A stretch of 64,000 nucleotides of DNA, from assembly GCF_019420015.1 (NCBI RefSeq), contig NZ_JAHZIA010000039.1:62001-126000 (forward strand), written 5' to 3'. Source of the stretch: Anaerofustis sp. (GTDB lineage Bacteria; Bacillota; Clostridia; Eubacteriales; Anaerofustaceae). Position 1 is the first letter of the stretch, and each line of letters starts with the position of its first letter. The position numbers were made by a program, and so were the translations under genes. Below are positions 16,911 through 26,321 of the stretch, piece by piece. The notes beneath the pieces are model-generated. The model was not told where the DNA came from, ran no database searches, and saw only the letters and a list, made by a program, of their open reading frames with translations.

Positions 16911-19133
16911 TTATATCTTTTTAAATTTAGCAATTCCGGCCATAAATTTTTTAATGCCGATTTCGGGAAAAGCTGCCGTAATCTTTGCATCATCTCCGCT
17001 GCCTTCTATCCCAATAACCGTCCCGATACCCCAAGCATTATGTTCTATTTTATCTCCGGGACTCAAACTGATATCAGAAAAATTATTATTTTGTTTAAAT
17101 AAGTTTTCGGTTTTTTTAGCCACATGCTTATAAGGATCGTACATCTTTTTCATGCCGGTATTTAAAAGCTCTTTTTCTTTGTTTTCAGATTTTATGACAT
17201 CCGTTCCTTCTATAAGATCATTCGGTACTTCAAGAAGAAATCTGGAAGGATTTCTGTACTCGTTTCTACCATATACCCTTCTGGTTTCCGCTGATGACAT
17301 ATAAAGCTTTTTCCTCGCTCTGGTAATACCAACATAACAAAGTCTTCTTTCCTCTTCCATCTCGCTGTCTTCATTTACTGCTCTGTAGGTTGGAAACAAA
17401 TTTTCTTCCATACCCGGCATAAATACTATATCAAATTCCAAGCCCTTTGCGTTATGAAGTGTCATAAGAAGAACTTTTGAGCTATTTTCATCATAAGAAT
17501 CAACACCGGCTACAAGAGCTGCATTTTCAAGAAAAGCCTCCAATGTATTTTCTTCTTCATTATTCTCAAAATCCCCTGCCGCATTGACAAGCTCGTCCAA
17601 ATTCTCAAGTCTGCCCGAAGCATTTTCCATTTTCCCCTCTTTCAACATCTGCTCATATCCGCTTAAATGAATTGTATTAATTACAATGTCCATAAGCCCA
17701 TTGCTTTCAGCCAGTCTTCTTATCTCTTCCATAGTATCTCTGAAAAGCATGAGTTTTTCTTTAATGGCACCTTTAAATAAAGGAGAAGAATCTATATTTT
17801 TTATAACCTCATACATGGAAATTCCTTTCATAAAAGAATAGTCCTTTATCTTTTCAATACTTGCCGGTCCGATTCCCCTTTTTGGAGTATTGATTATTCT
17901 CATAAGTGCAATATCATCCTGAGGATTTACTATCATCTTTAAATACGCAAGTATATCTTTAATTTCCATACGATCATAGAACTTTGTTCCCGCAACAATC
18001 TGATACGGTATATTTCTTCTTATCAAACCTTCTTCTAAAATACGGGATTGTGCATTTGTTCGATAAAGTACTGCAATATCACTGAAAGGAATCCCGTTAT
18101 ATTCATTCAAACAAAATATTTCCCTGGAAATAAGAGAGGACTCTTCCAAATCACTGTTTGCATGAAGATACTTTATAGTTTCTCCTTCTTCATTATCCGT
18201 AAACAACGTTTTTCCCATTCTCTTTTTATTGTGTTCTATAACTCCATTTGCGGCATTTAATATATTTTTTGTACACCTGTAATTTTGTTCAAGTCTTATA
18301 ATTTTCGCATCATCAAAATCATCCTCAAATTCTAATATATTTCTTATTGAAGCCCCTCTCCATCCATATATACTTTGGTCATCGTCACCGCAAACACATA
18401 TATTTCTGTGTTCTTCTGCGAGTTTACTGACTATTGCATACTGGGATAAGTTTGTATCTTGATACTCGTCTACAAGAATATATTTAAATCTGTTTTTATA
18501 TTTGTTTAAAACTTCGGGGCATTTTGCAAAAAGTATATTGATATTTAAAAGTAAATCATCAAAGTCCATTGCATTTGAACTTAACAGTCTTTTTTGATAT
18601 TCACTATAAATTTGTGCAATCTTAGCTTCAGTATAAGCTTCATCAAAATCCCCGTGCTCGTCCATATAGTCATCACTGGTTTCAAGGTTATTCTTAAGAA
18701 GGGATATTTGAGATTTCACTCCTTCAACAGGAAACTCTTTATCTGAAATATCCAAATCCTTTAAAATTGATTTTACCAGCCTTTTGGTATCATCATCATC
18801 ATATATAGAAAAATTATTTGTATACCCCAAATTATCTCCTTCCATTCTCAATATCCTTGCACATATCGAGTGAAAAGTACCCATCCATATATCTGAGGTA
18901 AAAGGAATCCCCATACTGTCAATTCTTTCTCTCATTTCTCCGGCTGCTTTATTCGTAAATGTAAGCGCCAAAATTTCCCAAGGCTTTGCATAGCCGTGCT
19001 CTATTATGTACGCTATTCTGTGTATTATCGTTCTCGTCTTACCGCTTCCCGCACCTGCAAGAATAAGTAAGGGACCGTCCACGCAAGTTACAGCCTCTTT
19101 TTGTTTGTCATTTAACATACTAAGTAAATCCAT
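16911..19133 (-). CDS. pcrA: ATP-dependent DNA helicase PcrA/UvrD
   Basis: A 740-aa superfamily 1A 3'-5' helicase for nucleotide-excision repair, rolling-circle replication and removal of RNA polymerase or RecA from DNA. Motifs in order: Walker A AGAGSGKT, Ia LTFTNKAA, II VDEYQD, III GDDDQSIYGWRGA, IV RLEQNYR, V LMTLHNAKGLEFD and VI YVGITRARKKLY. The C-terminus (from about 640) is the RNA-polymerase-interacting region typical of PcrA. The start lies 2 bp after the stop of a histidine kinase gene, and its AAGGAG site is inside that gene, so the helicase is co-transcribed with a two-component system, an unusual arrangement. Confidence 0.95.
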   Translation of the reverse strand: MDLLSMLNDKQKEAVTCVDGPLLILAGAGSGKTRTIIHRIAYIIEHGYAKPWEILALTFTNKAAGEMRERIDSMGIPFTSDIWMGTFHSICARILRMEGDNLGYTNNFSIYDDDDTKRLVKSILKDLDISDKEFPVEGVKSQISLLKNNLETSDDYMDEHGDFDEAYTEAKIAQIYSEYQKRLLSSNAMDFDDLLLNINILFAKCPEVLNKYKNRFKYILVDEYQDTNLSQYAIVSKLAEEHRNICVCGDDDQSIYGWRGASIRNILEFEDDFDDAKIIRLEQNYRCTKNILNAANGVIEHNKKRMGKTLFTDNEEGETIKYLHANSDLEESSLISREIFCLNEYNGIPFSDIAVLYRTNAQSRILEEGLIRRNIPYQIVAGTKFYDRMEIKDILAYLKMIVNPQDDIALMRIINTPKRGIGPASIEKIKDYSFMKGISMYEVIKNIDSSPLFKGAIKEKLMLFRDTMEEIRRLAESNGLMDIVINTIHLSGYEQMLKEGKMENASGRLENLDELVNAAGDFENNEEENTLEAFLENAALVAGVDSYDENSSKVLLMTLHNAKGLEFDIVFMPGMEENLFPTYRAVNEDSEMEEERRLCYVGITRARKKLYMSSAETRRVYGRNEYRNPSRFLLEVPNDLIEGTDVIKSENKEKELLNTGMKKMYDPYKHVAKKTENLFKQNNNFSDISLSPGDKIEHNAWGIGTVIGIEGSGDDAKITAAFPEIGIKKFMAGIAKFKKI

Positions 19134-19135
19134 AA

Positions 19136-20479
19136 TTATTCATTCTCCTTATAAGATACCAAAGGTAAGGTTATGATTACATCTGTACCTTTATTTTCCA
19201 TACTTTCTATATTAATCGTTCCGTCTAAATTGTCCACTATCCATTTTGCAATCGAAAGACCTAAACCACTACCGTTTTTCCTTCTGCTTCTTGCTTTATC
19301 TACACGATAAAATCTGGTAAATACTCTTTTTACCTCTTCTCTTTTCATCCCAATCCCTTGATCTTTTACCTTTATAACAATATTATTTTTACTTAAATCA
19401 AGCTTAACTGCAATTATGATTTGTGTATCCTCATTTGAATATTCAATCGCATTATCCAAAAGAATCATAAGAAGTTGCGTAAACTTATCCTCATCTATAT
19501 TTGCAATAATTTTATCGTAATAACAAGACATATAAATTCTTATCTTTTTCTTAGCTGCAATATACTCTATTTTTTCTATTGCATCCTTTATCAAATGAAC
19601 AATATCCTTATCCATATTATTGAAAGGAATCTGACCCAAATCCGCTTTTGAAAGAATAAGCAAATCCCCTACCATTTTATCCATTCTGGTTATTTCGCTT
19701 TTAGCGTAGTTAATCCACATTTCCTGTGACTTAACGGTCTCATTTTCATTGGATTCCACAAGTTCTAGGTTCGTCTTTATTACTGCAATAGGAGTCCTGA
19801 GTTCATGTGATGCATCCGCAATAAAACGTTTTTGGTTTTCGATTGTTTCTTTAATAGGAACAAGAGCTTTATCTGCGGTAAAAAAACCACCTATTAAAGA
19901 AATTATAACCCCCAAAATTATCGTGAAAATTATTATAGAAAGAAACTTATTCAAGGTTTCACTTTCCAAGCTACCGTCTCTCGCAACTAAAATAAGCTGC
20001 ATATTTCCAGAATTATCCGTAATCAAAGTAGTGCAGGCTCTAAAGGATATTTTACTGTCGGCATAATTTACAAATACATATTTCCCGTCTTGTTCTTTTA
20101 CTTCTACATTCGATTCATCAGGATCGGAAAAATAAGACATCGCAATCTTACTTAATTTTTTATTGCTTATTTTTATTTTCCCATAAGAAAATACAGTGTT
20201 AAAATTATCATCCAACAATATTAACTTACACTTTTCATTATTTAATTTTTCTTTAAAATAATATAGTTCTTGATTATACGATAAATCTTTGTCTATATCT
20301 TTATAATTACTCTTGGAAAATCTTTTGGACTGATAAACAATATTCATCAACTCATTATCAACAGATGAAGAAAAAGAATAAGAAGAAAAGACATAAATAA
20401 AAGTAGTCATCGTAAGCAAGATGACCAGTAAAACAAAAGTATTCGTTAAAATAAGTTTATTTTTTATTTTATTTATCAT
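19136..20479 (-). CDS. Membrane sensor histidine kinase
   Basis: A 447-aa kinase. TM1 is at about 8-30, an extracytoplasmic sensor at about 31-172, and TM2 at about 176-200. There is no obvious long HAMP before HisKA, where RFIADASHELRTPIAVIK carries the phospho-acceptor His. The ATPase domain shows LLDNAIEYS, VKDQGIGM, FYRVDKARSR and SGLGLSIAKWI. The start overlaps the regulator gene by 11 bp and the stop is 2 bp from pcrA. The ligand is unknown; the domain order resembles CssS/CiaH-like kinases. Confidence 0.92.
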   Translation of the reverse strand: MINKIKNKLILTNTFVLLVILLTMTTFIYVFSSYSFSSSVDNELMNIVYQSKRFSKSNYKDIDKDLSYNQELYYFKEKLNNEKCKLILLDDNFNTVFSYGKIKISNKKLSKIAMSYFSDPDESNVEVKEQDGKYVFVNYADSKISFRACTTLITDNSGNMQLILVARDGSLESETLNKFLSIIIFTIILGVIISLIGGFFTADKALVPIKETIENQKRFIADASHELRTPIAVIKTNLELVESNENETVKSQEMWINYAKSEITRMDKMVGDLLILSKADLGQIPFNNMDKDIVHLIKDAIEKIEYIAAKKKIRIYMSCYYDKIIANIDEDKFTQLLMILLDNAIEYSNEDTQIIIAVKLDLSKNNIVIKVKDQGIGMKREEVKRVFTRFYRVDKARSRRKNGSGLGLSIAKWIVDNLDGTINIESMENKGTDVIITLPLVSYKENE

Positions 20480-21152
20480 TATCCTTTTCCTTAAGAGTAT
20501 ATCCCAGTCCTCTGTTGGTAATTATTTTTATATCGGCATCATTACCCAACTTTTTCCTTAAATAATGTATGTATATCTCAACGCTGTTATCTATTGCATA
20601 ACTGTCAATACCCCATACTTTATCTAAAATATAATCTTTGGATAATACATTATCCTTATTTTTCATCAATGTTTCGAGTAAATTTGTTTCTTTTTTTGTC
20701 AGTGTTTCTTTTCTTTCCCCCACACTTAAAGATGCATTATTTACATTTAACTTTACATTGCCCATAACTATTGTATCTTCGGATATACTTCCCAAGTTTC
20801 TTCTCGACAATGCCCTTATCCTGGCTATCAATTCTTTTGTATCAAAAGGTTTTGTAAGATAATCGTCAGCCCCCAAGTCAAGACCTTTAACTCTGTCGTC
20901 TATATTATCGAGAGCAGTCAAAAGAAGAATCGGAGTGCTATTATGTTCTTCTCTCAATGTTTTCAGTATTGTAAGCCCATCCATTTCAGGAAGCATTATA
21001 TCAAGAACGATAACATCATAGATCCCTTTTCTTGCAAGCATAAGCCCCGATACACCATCAGCCACGGTATCGGCCAATATTTTATTTTTTTCAAGAAGAG
21101 CTACCAAAGGAAGTGCCAATGTAACTTCATCTTCCACAATAAGTACTCTCAT
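20469..21152 (-). CDS. OmpR/PhoB-family response regulator
   Basis: 227 aa. The receiver has acidic residues E7-D8, phospho-acceptor D51 (VIVLDIMLPEMDG), T-A switch residues (LLLTALD) and the lysine of YLTKPF. A winged-helix effector domain (about 125-222) contains VEIYIHYLRKKLG. It is the first gene of a regulator-kinase-pcrA operon and is divergent from a small zinc-ribbon gene whose promoter holds 11-bp-spaced TTTTAAGG repeats, a plausible binding site for this protein. Confidence 0.93.
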   Translation of the reverse strand: MRVLIVEDEVTLALPLVALLEKNKILADTVADGVSGLMLARKGIYDVIVLDIMLPEMDGLTILKTLREEHNSTPILLLTALDNIDDRVKGLDLGADDYLTKPFDTKELIARIRALSRRNLGSISEDTIVMGNVKLNVNNASLSVGERKETLTKKETNLLETLMKNKDNVLSKDYILDKVWGIDSYAIDNSVEIYIHYLRKKLGNDADIKIITNRGLGYTLKEKDNDK

Positions 21153-21228
21153 AATTTTAATTCCTTTCTGTTTTATATATTATAAGTCATAAGATAAAAA
21201 TAAACAATTTTTTTTAATAATTTTAATT

Positions 21229-21262
21229 TTTTAAGGTAATTTTAAGGTTCACAGAATATAAT
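21229..21262 (+). promoter_or_regulatory. Promoter with TTTTAAGG direct repeats before the zinc-ribbon gene
   Basis: TTTTAAGG occurs at 21229-21236 and 21240-21247, an 11-bp period, followed by TATAAT at 21257-21262. The -35 region is replaced by the repeats, as at promoters activated by PhoB-family regulators. The geometry equals that at 7229 and 9307. Confidence 0.6.
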
Positions 21263-21294
21263 TACACATTATAAGGAAAGAAGGAGTGTTTTAT

Positions 21295-21465
21295 ATGAAA
21301 TGTCCTTATTGCTCTAGCAAAGAAATCGGTAAAATAGGCAGAAAAAAATACTTTTGCAGTAATTGTTTTTCTGAAATAGTTATAAATTCAAATAAATTTA
21401 AAGTAATATCTTTGAATGAAAAAGGGATAGCAAAAGTGGTTAAAACCTGCACAATAACCGATTAG
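21295..21465 (+). CDS. Small zinc-ribbon protein
   Basis: A 56-aa gene starting at ATG 21295 with AAGGAG eight bases upstream and ending at TAG 21463-21465. The product begins MKCPYCSSKEIGKIG and has a second CxxC (YFCSNCFSEI), so four cysteines at residues 3, 6, 21 and 24 form a zinc ribbon; the rest is a short beta-like tail. It is divergent from the response-regulator/kinase/pcrA operon. Its -35 region carries direct repeats fit for an OmpR-family regulator, so it is probably a target of that system. Function is unknown: RNA, DNA or protein binding are all possible. Confidence 0.78.
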   Translation: MKCPYCSSKEIGKIGRKKYFCSNCFSEIVINSNKFKVISLNEKGIAKVVKTCTITD

Positions 21466-21540
21466 CATAAATATTGAAACAGAAACGAATTTTTATCCCC
21501 TCAGTTTTCGTTTCCAAAATTAATTTAAGTTTGTTAAACT

Positions 21541-21578
21541 AAAAGAAAATCGTTCTGATAACAGAACGATTTTCTTTT
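21541..21578 (-). terminator. Bidirectional terminator after metA
   Basis: A 17-bp perfect stem (21541-21557 with 21562-21578) with a 4-base loop and T-runs both ways. It ends metA on the minus strand and can also stop the zinc-ribbon transcript on the plus strand, where a weaker GAAACGAA/TTCGTTTC pair lies earlier (21482-21514). Confidence 0.92.
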
Positions 21579-22526
21579 TTATTCCTCCAAGAATCCAAAT
21601 TCTTTATCTATTTTATTTAACTTTTCCAAATCAAACGGAGTAGTTTGATATACATGATAATTCAACCAATTTGAAAAAAGCATATTTCCGTGTGCCCTCC
21701 ATTTTACTATAGGTCTTTTTGTATCATCATCATCCGGAAAGTAATGTTTTGGAACTTTCGGCTTTAAACCTTTTTTCTTATCCCTTTCATACTCTTCTTT
21801 TAAAGTATTGGGGTCATATTCACTGTGTCCGAATACAAATATTTTTCTTTGATCCTTGCTTACCAATAAGTAAGCTCCTGCTTCTTTACTTGTCGCAACA
21901 ATTTCCAGATCTTGCTCTTTTTTTATGTCTTTAATAAGACACTGCGTGTGTCTGGAATGAGGAGCATAAAAAACATCATCAAAACCTCTGACAATAGGCC
22001 TTCTTCTTACTATTTTATGCTCAAATACCCCAAACATTTTTTCAGGCAAGTCTTTTTTATTTATTCCGTAATAATGGTTTAAAGCGGCTTGAGCCCCCCA
22101 ACAAATAAACATAGTTGAAAAAACATTTTTATCCGCAAAATCAAATATTTGTTGAAGCTCCTCCCAGTAATTTACATCATCAAATTCCAATTTTTCTACA
22201 GGAGCACCCGTAATAATCATGCCATCGTATTTTTTATGTTTTATATCATCAAAGTTTTTATAAAATGCTCTCAAATGATTATGGGAAGTATTTTTACTGA
22301 TATGTGATTTCATATTTATCAAATCAACTTTTACCTGTAAAGCAGTATTACTTATGAGTCTTAACAACTGTGTCTCGGTGACTATTTTTGTAGGCATCAA
22401 ATTTACGATTGCAAGTTCAAGAGGTCTTATATCTTGGCTTTTCGCTCTCTCTTCATGCATAACAAAGATATTTTCTCTATCAAGCTGTTTAGACGCAGGC
22501 AAATCTTTAGGTATTATAACAGCCAT
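21579..22526 (-). CDS. metA: Homoserine O-acetyltransferase (MetA family)
   Basis: 315 aa. Activates homoserine for methionine synthesis. Catalytic C142 (FICWGAQAAL), H234 and E236 (GHSEYD) are visible. Residue 111 is Glu (TGAPVEKLEF); in characterised MetA proteins Glu at this position gives acetyl-CoA use and Gly gives succinyl-CoA, so I call the acetyltransferase despite the common name homoserine succinyltransferase. The next gene upstream, metY, uses O-acetylhomoserine, which supports this. An AGGA-type site precedes the ATG. I found no SAM riboswitch or T-box in the 139-bp gap to metY. Confidence 0.93.
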   Translation of the reverse strand: MAVIIPKDLPASKQLDRENIFVMHEERAKSQDIRPLELAIVNLMPTKIVTETQLLRLISNTALQVKVDLINMKSHISKNTSHNHLRAFYKNFDDIKHKKYDGMIITGAPVEKLEFDDVNYWEELQQIFDFADKNVFSTMFICWGAQAALNHYYGINKKDLPEKMFGVFEHKIVRRRPIVRGFDDVFYAPHSRHTQCLIKDIKKEQDLEIVATSKEAGAYLLVSKDQRKIFVFGHSEYDPNTLKEEYERDKKKGLKPKVPKHYFPDDDDTKRPIVKWRAHGNMLFSNWLNYHVYQTTPFDLEKLNKIDKEFGFLEE

Positions 22527-22665
22527 AATTTATCCTCTTTTCTTTCCTAATATTAAAATTGTTATTTCTTTAATTTTTTCTTTACATATATTCCAAATAC
22601 CGCACAAAGGATAACTTTGTATATTATCCCCAATACAGAAACAATACATATACTTCTTAATTAAA

Positions 22666-23952
22666 TCAAACCAGTTCAAGGGCTTTCGCCAAATCTTCTT
22701 TAATGTCTTCTAAATCTTCTATACCGACAGACAATCTAATTAAATCGGGTTGTACCCCTGCCTCCATCAATTCCTTATCATTCATCTGACGATGAGTATG
22801 ACTTGCAGGATGAAGCACTGATGTTCTCGCATCTGCAACATGAGTAACTATAGCAGCAAGGTTTAAATTATCCATCATTGTAACAGCAGCTTCTCTTCCA
22901 CCTTTTAATCCAAAGGAGATTACCCCGCAGGTACCTTTCGGCATATATTTTTTTGCAAGTTCATGATACTTATTATCCTTAAGTCCTGCATAATTAACCC
23001 AAGCAACTTTTTCATGTGCAGATAAAAATTCAGCAATTGCCAAAGCATTTTCACAGTGTCTTTTCATTCTTAAGTGGAGTGTTTCTAAACCTATATTTAA
23101 AAGAAAAGCATTTTCAGGAGACTGAATTGAGCCAAGATCACGCATTAGCTGCGCGGTTGCCTTGGTTATATAAGCCTTCTTTCCAAATCTCTCGGTATAA
23201 ACCAAACCATGATAGGTAAGATCCGGTGTCGTAAGTCCCGGAAATTTATCCTTATAAAGCTCCCAATCAAAATTCCCACTGTCAACTATTGCTCCCCCAA
23301 CACTGGTAGCATGTCCATCCATATACTTCGTGGTTGAATGAGTTACGATATCTGCTCCCCACTCAAAAGGACGGCAGTTAATAGGTGTAGCAAATGTATT
23401 GTCTATAATAAGAGGTACACCGTGTTCATGAGCAGCTTTGGCAAACTTTTCAATATCCAATACCACAAGTGCCGGATTTGCAATAGTTTCACCGACAACT
23501 GCTTTTGTATTCTTCTTAAAGGCTTTATCAAGCTCTTCCTCACTTATATCAGGGTCTACAAAAGTACATTCAACGCCCATTTTCCTTATAGTATGAGCAT
23601 AAAGGTTATATGTACCACCATAAACGGCAGATGAACAAATAATATGATCTCCCGCCTGAGCAATATTCATAACGGCATAAAAGTTTGCAGCCTGTCCGGA
23701 AGATGTAAGCATCGCAGCCTCTCCGCCTTCAAGCTCACAAATCTTCTGTGCTACCATATCATTTGTCGGGTTTTGAAGCCTTGTATAAAAATATCCTTCA
23801 GCCTCAAGGTCAAAAAGTTTCCCCATTTCCTCGCTTGAGCTGTATTTAAATGTAGTCGATTGTATTATCGGAAGAACTCTGGGCTCTCCGTTTTTAGGTT
23901 GATATCCACCTTGAACACACTTAGTTCCTTGTTTTTTATTTTTAATATCCAT
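22666..23952 (-). CDS. metY: O-acetylhomoserine sulfhydrylase
   Basis: About 428 aa, a PLP enzyme of the Cys/Met metabolism family that makes homocysteine from O-acetylhomoserine and sulfide. The PLP lysine lies in THSTTKYMDGHAT; SSAVYGGTYNLY and IIDNTFATP are the usual cofactor-pocket segments, and the C-terminus has HPASHTHRQMND. Length fits the large (OAH sulfhydrylase) subgroup rather than cystathionine synthase. I place the start at ATG 23952 (MDIKNKKQGTKC) with AGGAG 8 bases upstream; an open frame continues further upstream but lacks a ribosome-binding site. With metA it forms a direct sulfhydrylation route. Confidence 0.93.
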   Translation of the reverse strand: MDIKNKKQGTKCVQGGYQPKNGEPRVLPIIQSTTFKYSSSEEMGKLFDLEAEGYFYTRLQNPTNDMVAQKICELEGGEAAMLTSSGQAANFYAVMNIAQAGDHIICSSAVYGGTYNLYAHTIRKMGVECTFVDPDISEEELDKAFKKNTKAVVGETIANPALVVLDIEKFAKAAHEHGVPLIIDNTFATPINCRPFEWGADIVTHSTTKYMDGHATSVGGAIVDSGNFDWELYKDKFPGLTTPDLTYHGLVYTERFGKKAYITKATAQLMRDLGSIQSPENAFLLNIGLETLHLRMKRHCENALAIAEFLSAHEKVAWVNYAGLKDNKYHELAKKYMPKGTCGVISFGLKGGREAAVTMMDNLNLAAIVTHVADARTSVLHPASHTHRQMNDKELMEAGVQPDLIRLSVGIEDLEDIKEDLAKALELV

Positions 23953-24234
23953 CTTTATATCTCCTAAATAAATTACGTTGGATTTAATGTTATCAAATAT
24001 CTTGTTATAAGTAAATACATTAATAATCATTTAGAAATAGATTTTAACTATAACCAGTTATATATTAACACCTAATTCACTGATTCTTATAAATAACAGA
24101 AACCATTAAGATTTACAATACATGGTATTACCGAAAAATATAACAAAAAAACAAAAGAAGACACTTCATCTTTAAACCATATATAAATACACAATACGTA
24201 TTTTATAAAAACATTGCTGTTATAATTAAAAAAT
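23953..24234 (-). other. Intergenic region upstream of metY
   Basis: There is no gene here. It holds a perfect 6-2-6 palindrome, TATAAC-CA-GTTATA (24049-24062), 97 bp upstream of the metY start, which could be an operator for a sulfur-responsive regulator. TTGATA with a weak TTTATT box is a possible promoter nearer the start. I see none of the conserved elements of SAM-I, SAM-II or T-box leaders. Confidence 0.4.
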
Positions 24235-24256
24235 AAAAGAGGCAAATGCCCCTTTT
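24235..24256 (-). terminator. Terminator after the Bce-type permease gene
   Basis: AAAAG-GGCA/TGCC-CTTTT stem with one A-C mismatch and a 2-base loop, followed on the minus strand by TTTTATTTTTT. It overlaps the permease stop codon. Confidence 0.82.
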
Positions 24257-26321
24257 ATTTTTCTCTTATTATATTTTTACTTGAAAAATAAGTTATAAGG
24301 AAGTACCCTCCGTATATTAAAACTATAACAACGGCAGTTACCGTAATAGAAGGAAGTATGTTCATATGCCCAAATGTCGATAAGATGATATCGGCAAATT
24401 GTAATCCGAATATAGAATGAATCACCGCTAACAATAAAGGCAACATAAAGAATATTCCTATCTGCATAAACAAAGCTCGGTTTATCATTTCGTTACTTGC
24501 ACCTATTTTTCTTAGTATAGAATATCTTTCAATATTATCAGTACTTTCCGACAATTCCTTTAATGCAAGAATAGCTGCAGAAGTGATTAAAAATATTATT
24601 CCAAGGTAAATACCTATAAAGGTTACCGTGGCGCCAATCCCTTTTGAACTGGCATAATTATCGATTTTGCTTAATACTGTAACTTTTATCGACATATCTT
24701 TTACATCTTTAAATTTGCTGTTTTGCTCTACGTCCTCTTTAAGATTCTTTTCAAATGTTAATTTTTGTTCTTCATCTGCAACTTTGTAATTAGCATTAAA
24801 ATAATTAATTTCCTTTTGTTTATATCCAAATGTAACATCATCGGGAACTATTATTATACCAAAATTAAGTCCCTGTATTGAATTCTCAACAAATCCATCA
24901 TAACATTTATCGGATCCGGGTGTATACGTTTTTCCATTTAAAGTAATTTTAGTTCCGCTTTTAAGAGCTTTATCCCTTAAATTTTTTATGTTATCATAAT
25001 TACATACAATGCCATATTCATTATTGTTAAGATGTACTTCTTCATTACCGAATAATCTTGCAACTTTATTATAGTCAGATACTTTCATTATTTCTTCTGC
25101 TGCATCTAAATCTCCTCTAGGGAAAAGCTCTTTAACTTCCGGAAGTATGTTTTTAAGCGTATCTTTTAATTTTACTTCTTCACTTGTATACCCACTGACT
25201 TCAACCACGTTATTAAAATTTTTATTTACATCATACCCCATATCTTTCAACATACTTCGTATGTCTTTCTTAGAAAAATCTGCTACACTGTTCGAATACC
25301 CGTCACTTTCATTTAAATTCATATTTTTATTTATACTGATATCAACGGGGTTATACTTTCTCAAATCCGACGTAATTGCATTATTCATAGCAAGTCCAGA
25401 CGAGAGCATCCCTATTGTCGTAAACAACATCAAACATATCAAACTCATCGAAATAACCGTAGTATTTATTTTTGAATTGATTTGCTTTAACACAAACATA
25501 TTAAGATTTTTATAATAAAGTCTCTTGTTTGATTGTACAAGCTTTAATACAAAACCTGACAAAGAGAAAAAGAACAGAAAAGTCGCAACAGCCCCTATGG
25601 CAATATATTTAAGAACTTCATTTTCCGTTAAATTCATTGCATTGGCTGTTACATTATAATACGAATATCCAAGCATAATAACAGAAATGACAAATATAAA
25701 CACCGAAACAATCGGATTTCTTAATTTTATCTTTTCCGATTTCCTTCCCCCTGTCAATAAATCTATAAGCTTATACTTCGATACCACAAAAGTATTGAAT
25801 ATCATTACAAAAATATACACTATAGAAAAATACATAACAGTTTTTATCAACGCCTGAGAAGAAAATACAAATTTAAAATTACTCATATCCGCCTCAAACA
25901 TCCCCGCAACTACCACAGACATGAATTGGGACACAAAAACTCCAAGTATCAATCCCACGAACAAAGATATTATTCCTATAAAAAGAGTTTCAAAAAACAA
26001 TATTTTTGACAGTTGCCCCTTACCCATTCCGAGAGTAAGGTATACTCCGAATTCTTTTTTTCTTCTTTTTATTAAAAAATTATTTGCATACATTATCAAA
26101 AAACCAAGAACTATCGATATAAAAACGGATAATCCCGAAAGCATATTAATCATTAACTTTACGACATCACTTGAAGACTTTGAAAGGTTTATTATAGGAA
26201 TTTGCGCATCCATTGAATTAAAGACATAAAACACCCCAATACCTAAAATCAAAGTCATAAAGTATATTGTATAATCTTTAATGCTTTTCTTTATATTTTT
26301 CATTGATAATTTAAATAACAT
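24255..26321 (-). CDS. BceB-type ABC transporter permease
   Basis: About 688 aa with the BceB topology: one N-terminal helix, then three helices of an FtsX-like domain (about 50-185), more helices to about 310, a large extracytoplasmic loop of roughly 215 residues (about 325-545), and a last FtsX-like domain (about 550-685). Such permeases bind antimicrobial peptides through the large loop, confer resistance, and signal to a BceS-type kinase. The start at ATG 26321 (MLFKLSMKNIKKS) has GGAGGT upstream and overlaps the ATPase stop by 11 bp. Bacitracin, nisin-like or mammalian peptides are possible substrates; sequence does not decide. Confidence 0.88.
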   Translation of the reverse strand: MLFKLSMKNIKKSIKDYTIYFMTLILGIGVFYVFNSMDAQIPIINLSKSSSDVVKLMINMLSGLSVFISIVLGFLIMYANNFLIKRRKKEFGVYLTLGMGKGQLSKILFFETLFIGIISLFVGLILGVFVSQFMSVVVAGMFEADMSNFKFVFSSQALIKTVMYFSIVYIFVMIFNTFVVSKYKLIDLLTGGRKSEKIKLRNPIVSVFIFVISVIMLGYSYYNVTANAMNLTENEVLKYIAIGAVATFLFFFSLSGFVLKLVQSNKRLYYKNLNMFVLKQINSKINTTVISMSLICLMLFTTIGMLSSGLAMNNAITSDLRKYNPVDISINKNMNLNESDGYSNSVADFSKKDIRSMLKDMGYDVNKNFNNVVEVSGYTSEEVKLKDTLKNILPEVKELFPRGDLDAAEEIMKVSDYNKVARLFGNEEVHLNNNEYGIVCNYDNIKNLRDKALKSGTKITLNGKTYTPGSDKCYDGFVENSIQGLNFGIIIVPDDVTFGYKQKEINYFNANYKVADEEQKLTFEKNLKEDVEQNSKFKDVKDMSIKVTVLSKIDNYASSKGIGATVTFIGIYLGIIFLITSAAILALKELSESTDNIERYSILRKIGASNEMINRALFMQIGIFFMLPLLLAVIHSIFGLQFADIILSTFGHMNILPSITVTAVVIVLIYGGYFLITYFSSKNIIREK

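Noticed and set aside
22527..22665. SAM riboswitch or T-box before metA or metY
   Set aside because: Conserved kink-turn and stem elements, and the T-box sequence, are not visible in either upstream region.
23953..24030. N-terminal extension of metY by 26 residues
   Set aside because: The extension is unlike family N-termini and has no ribosome-binding site, whereas AGGAG precedes the ATG at 23952.
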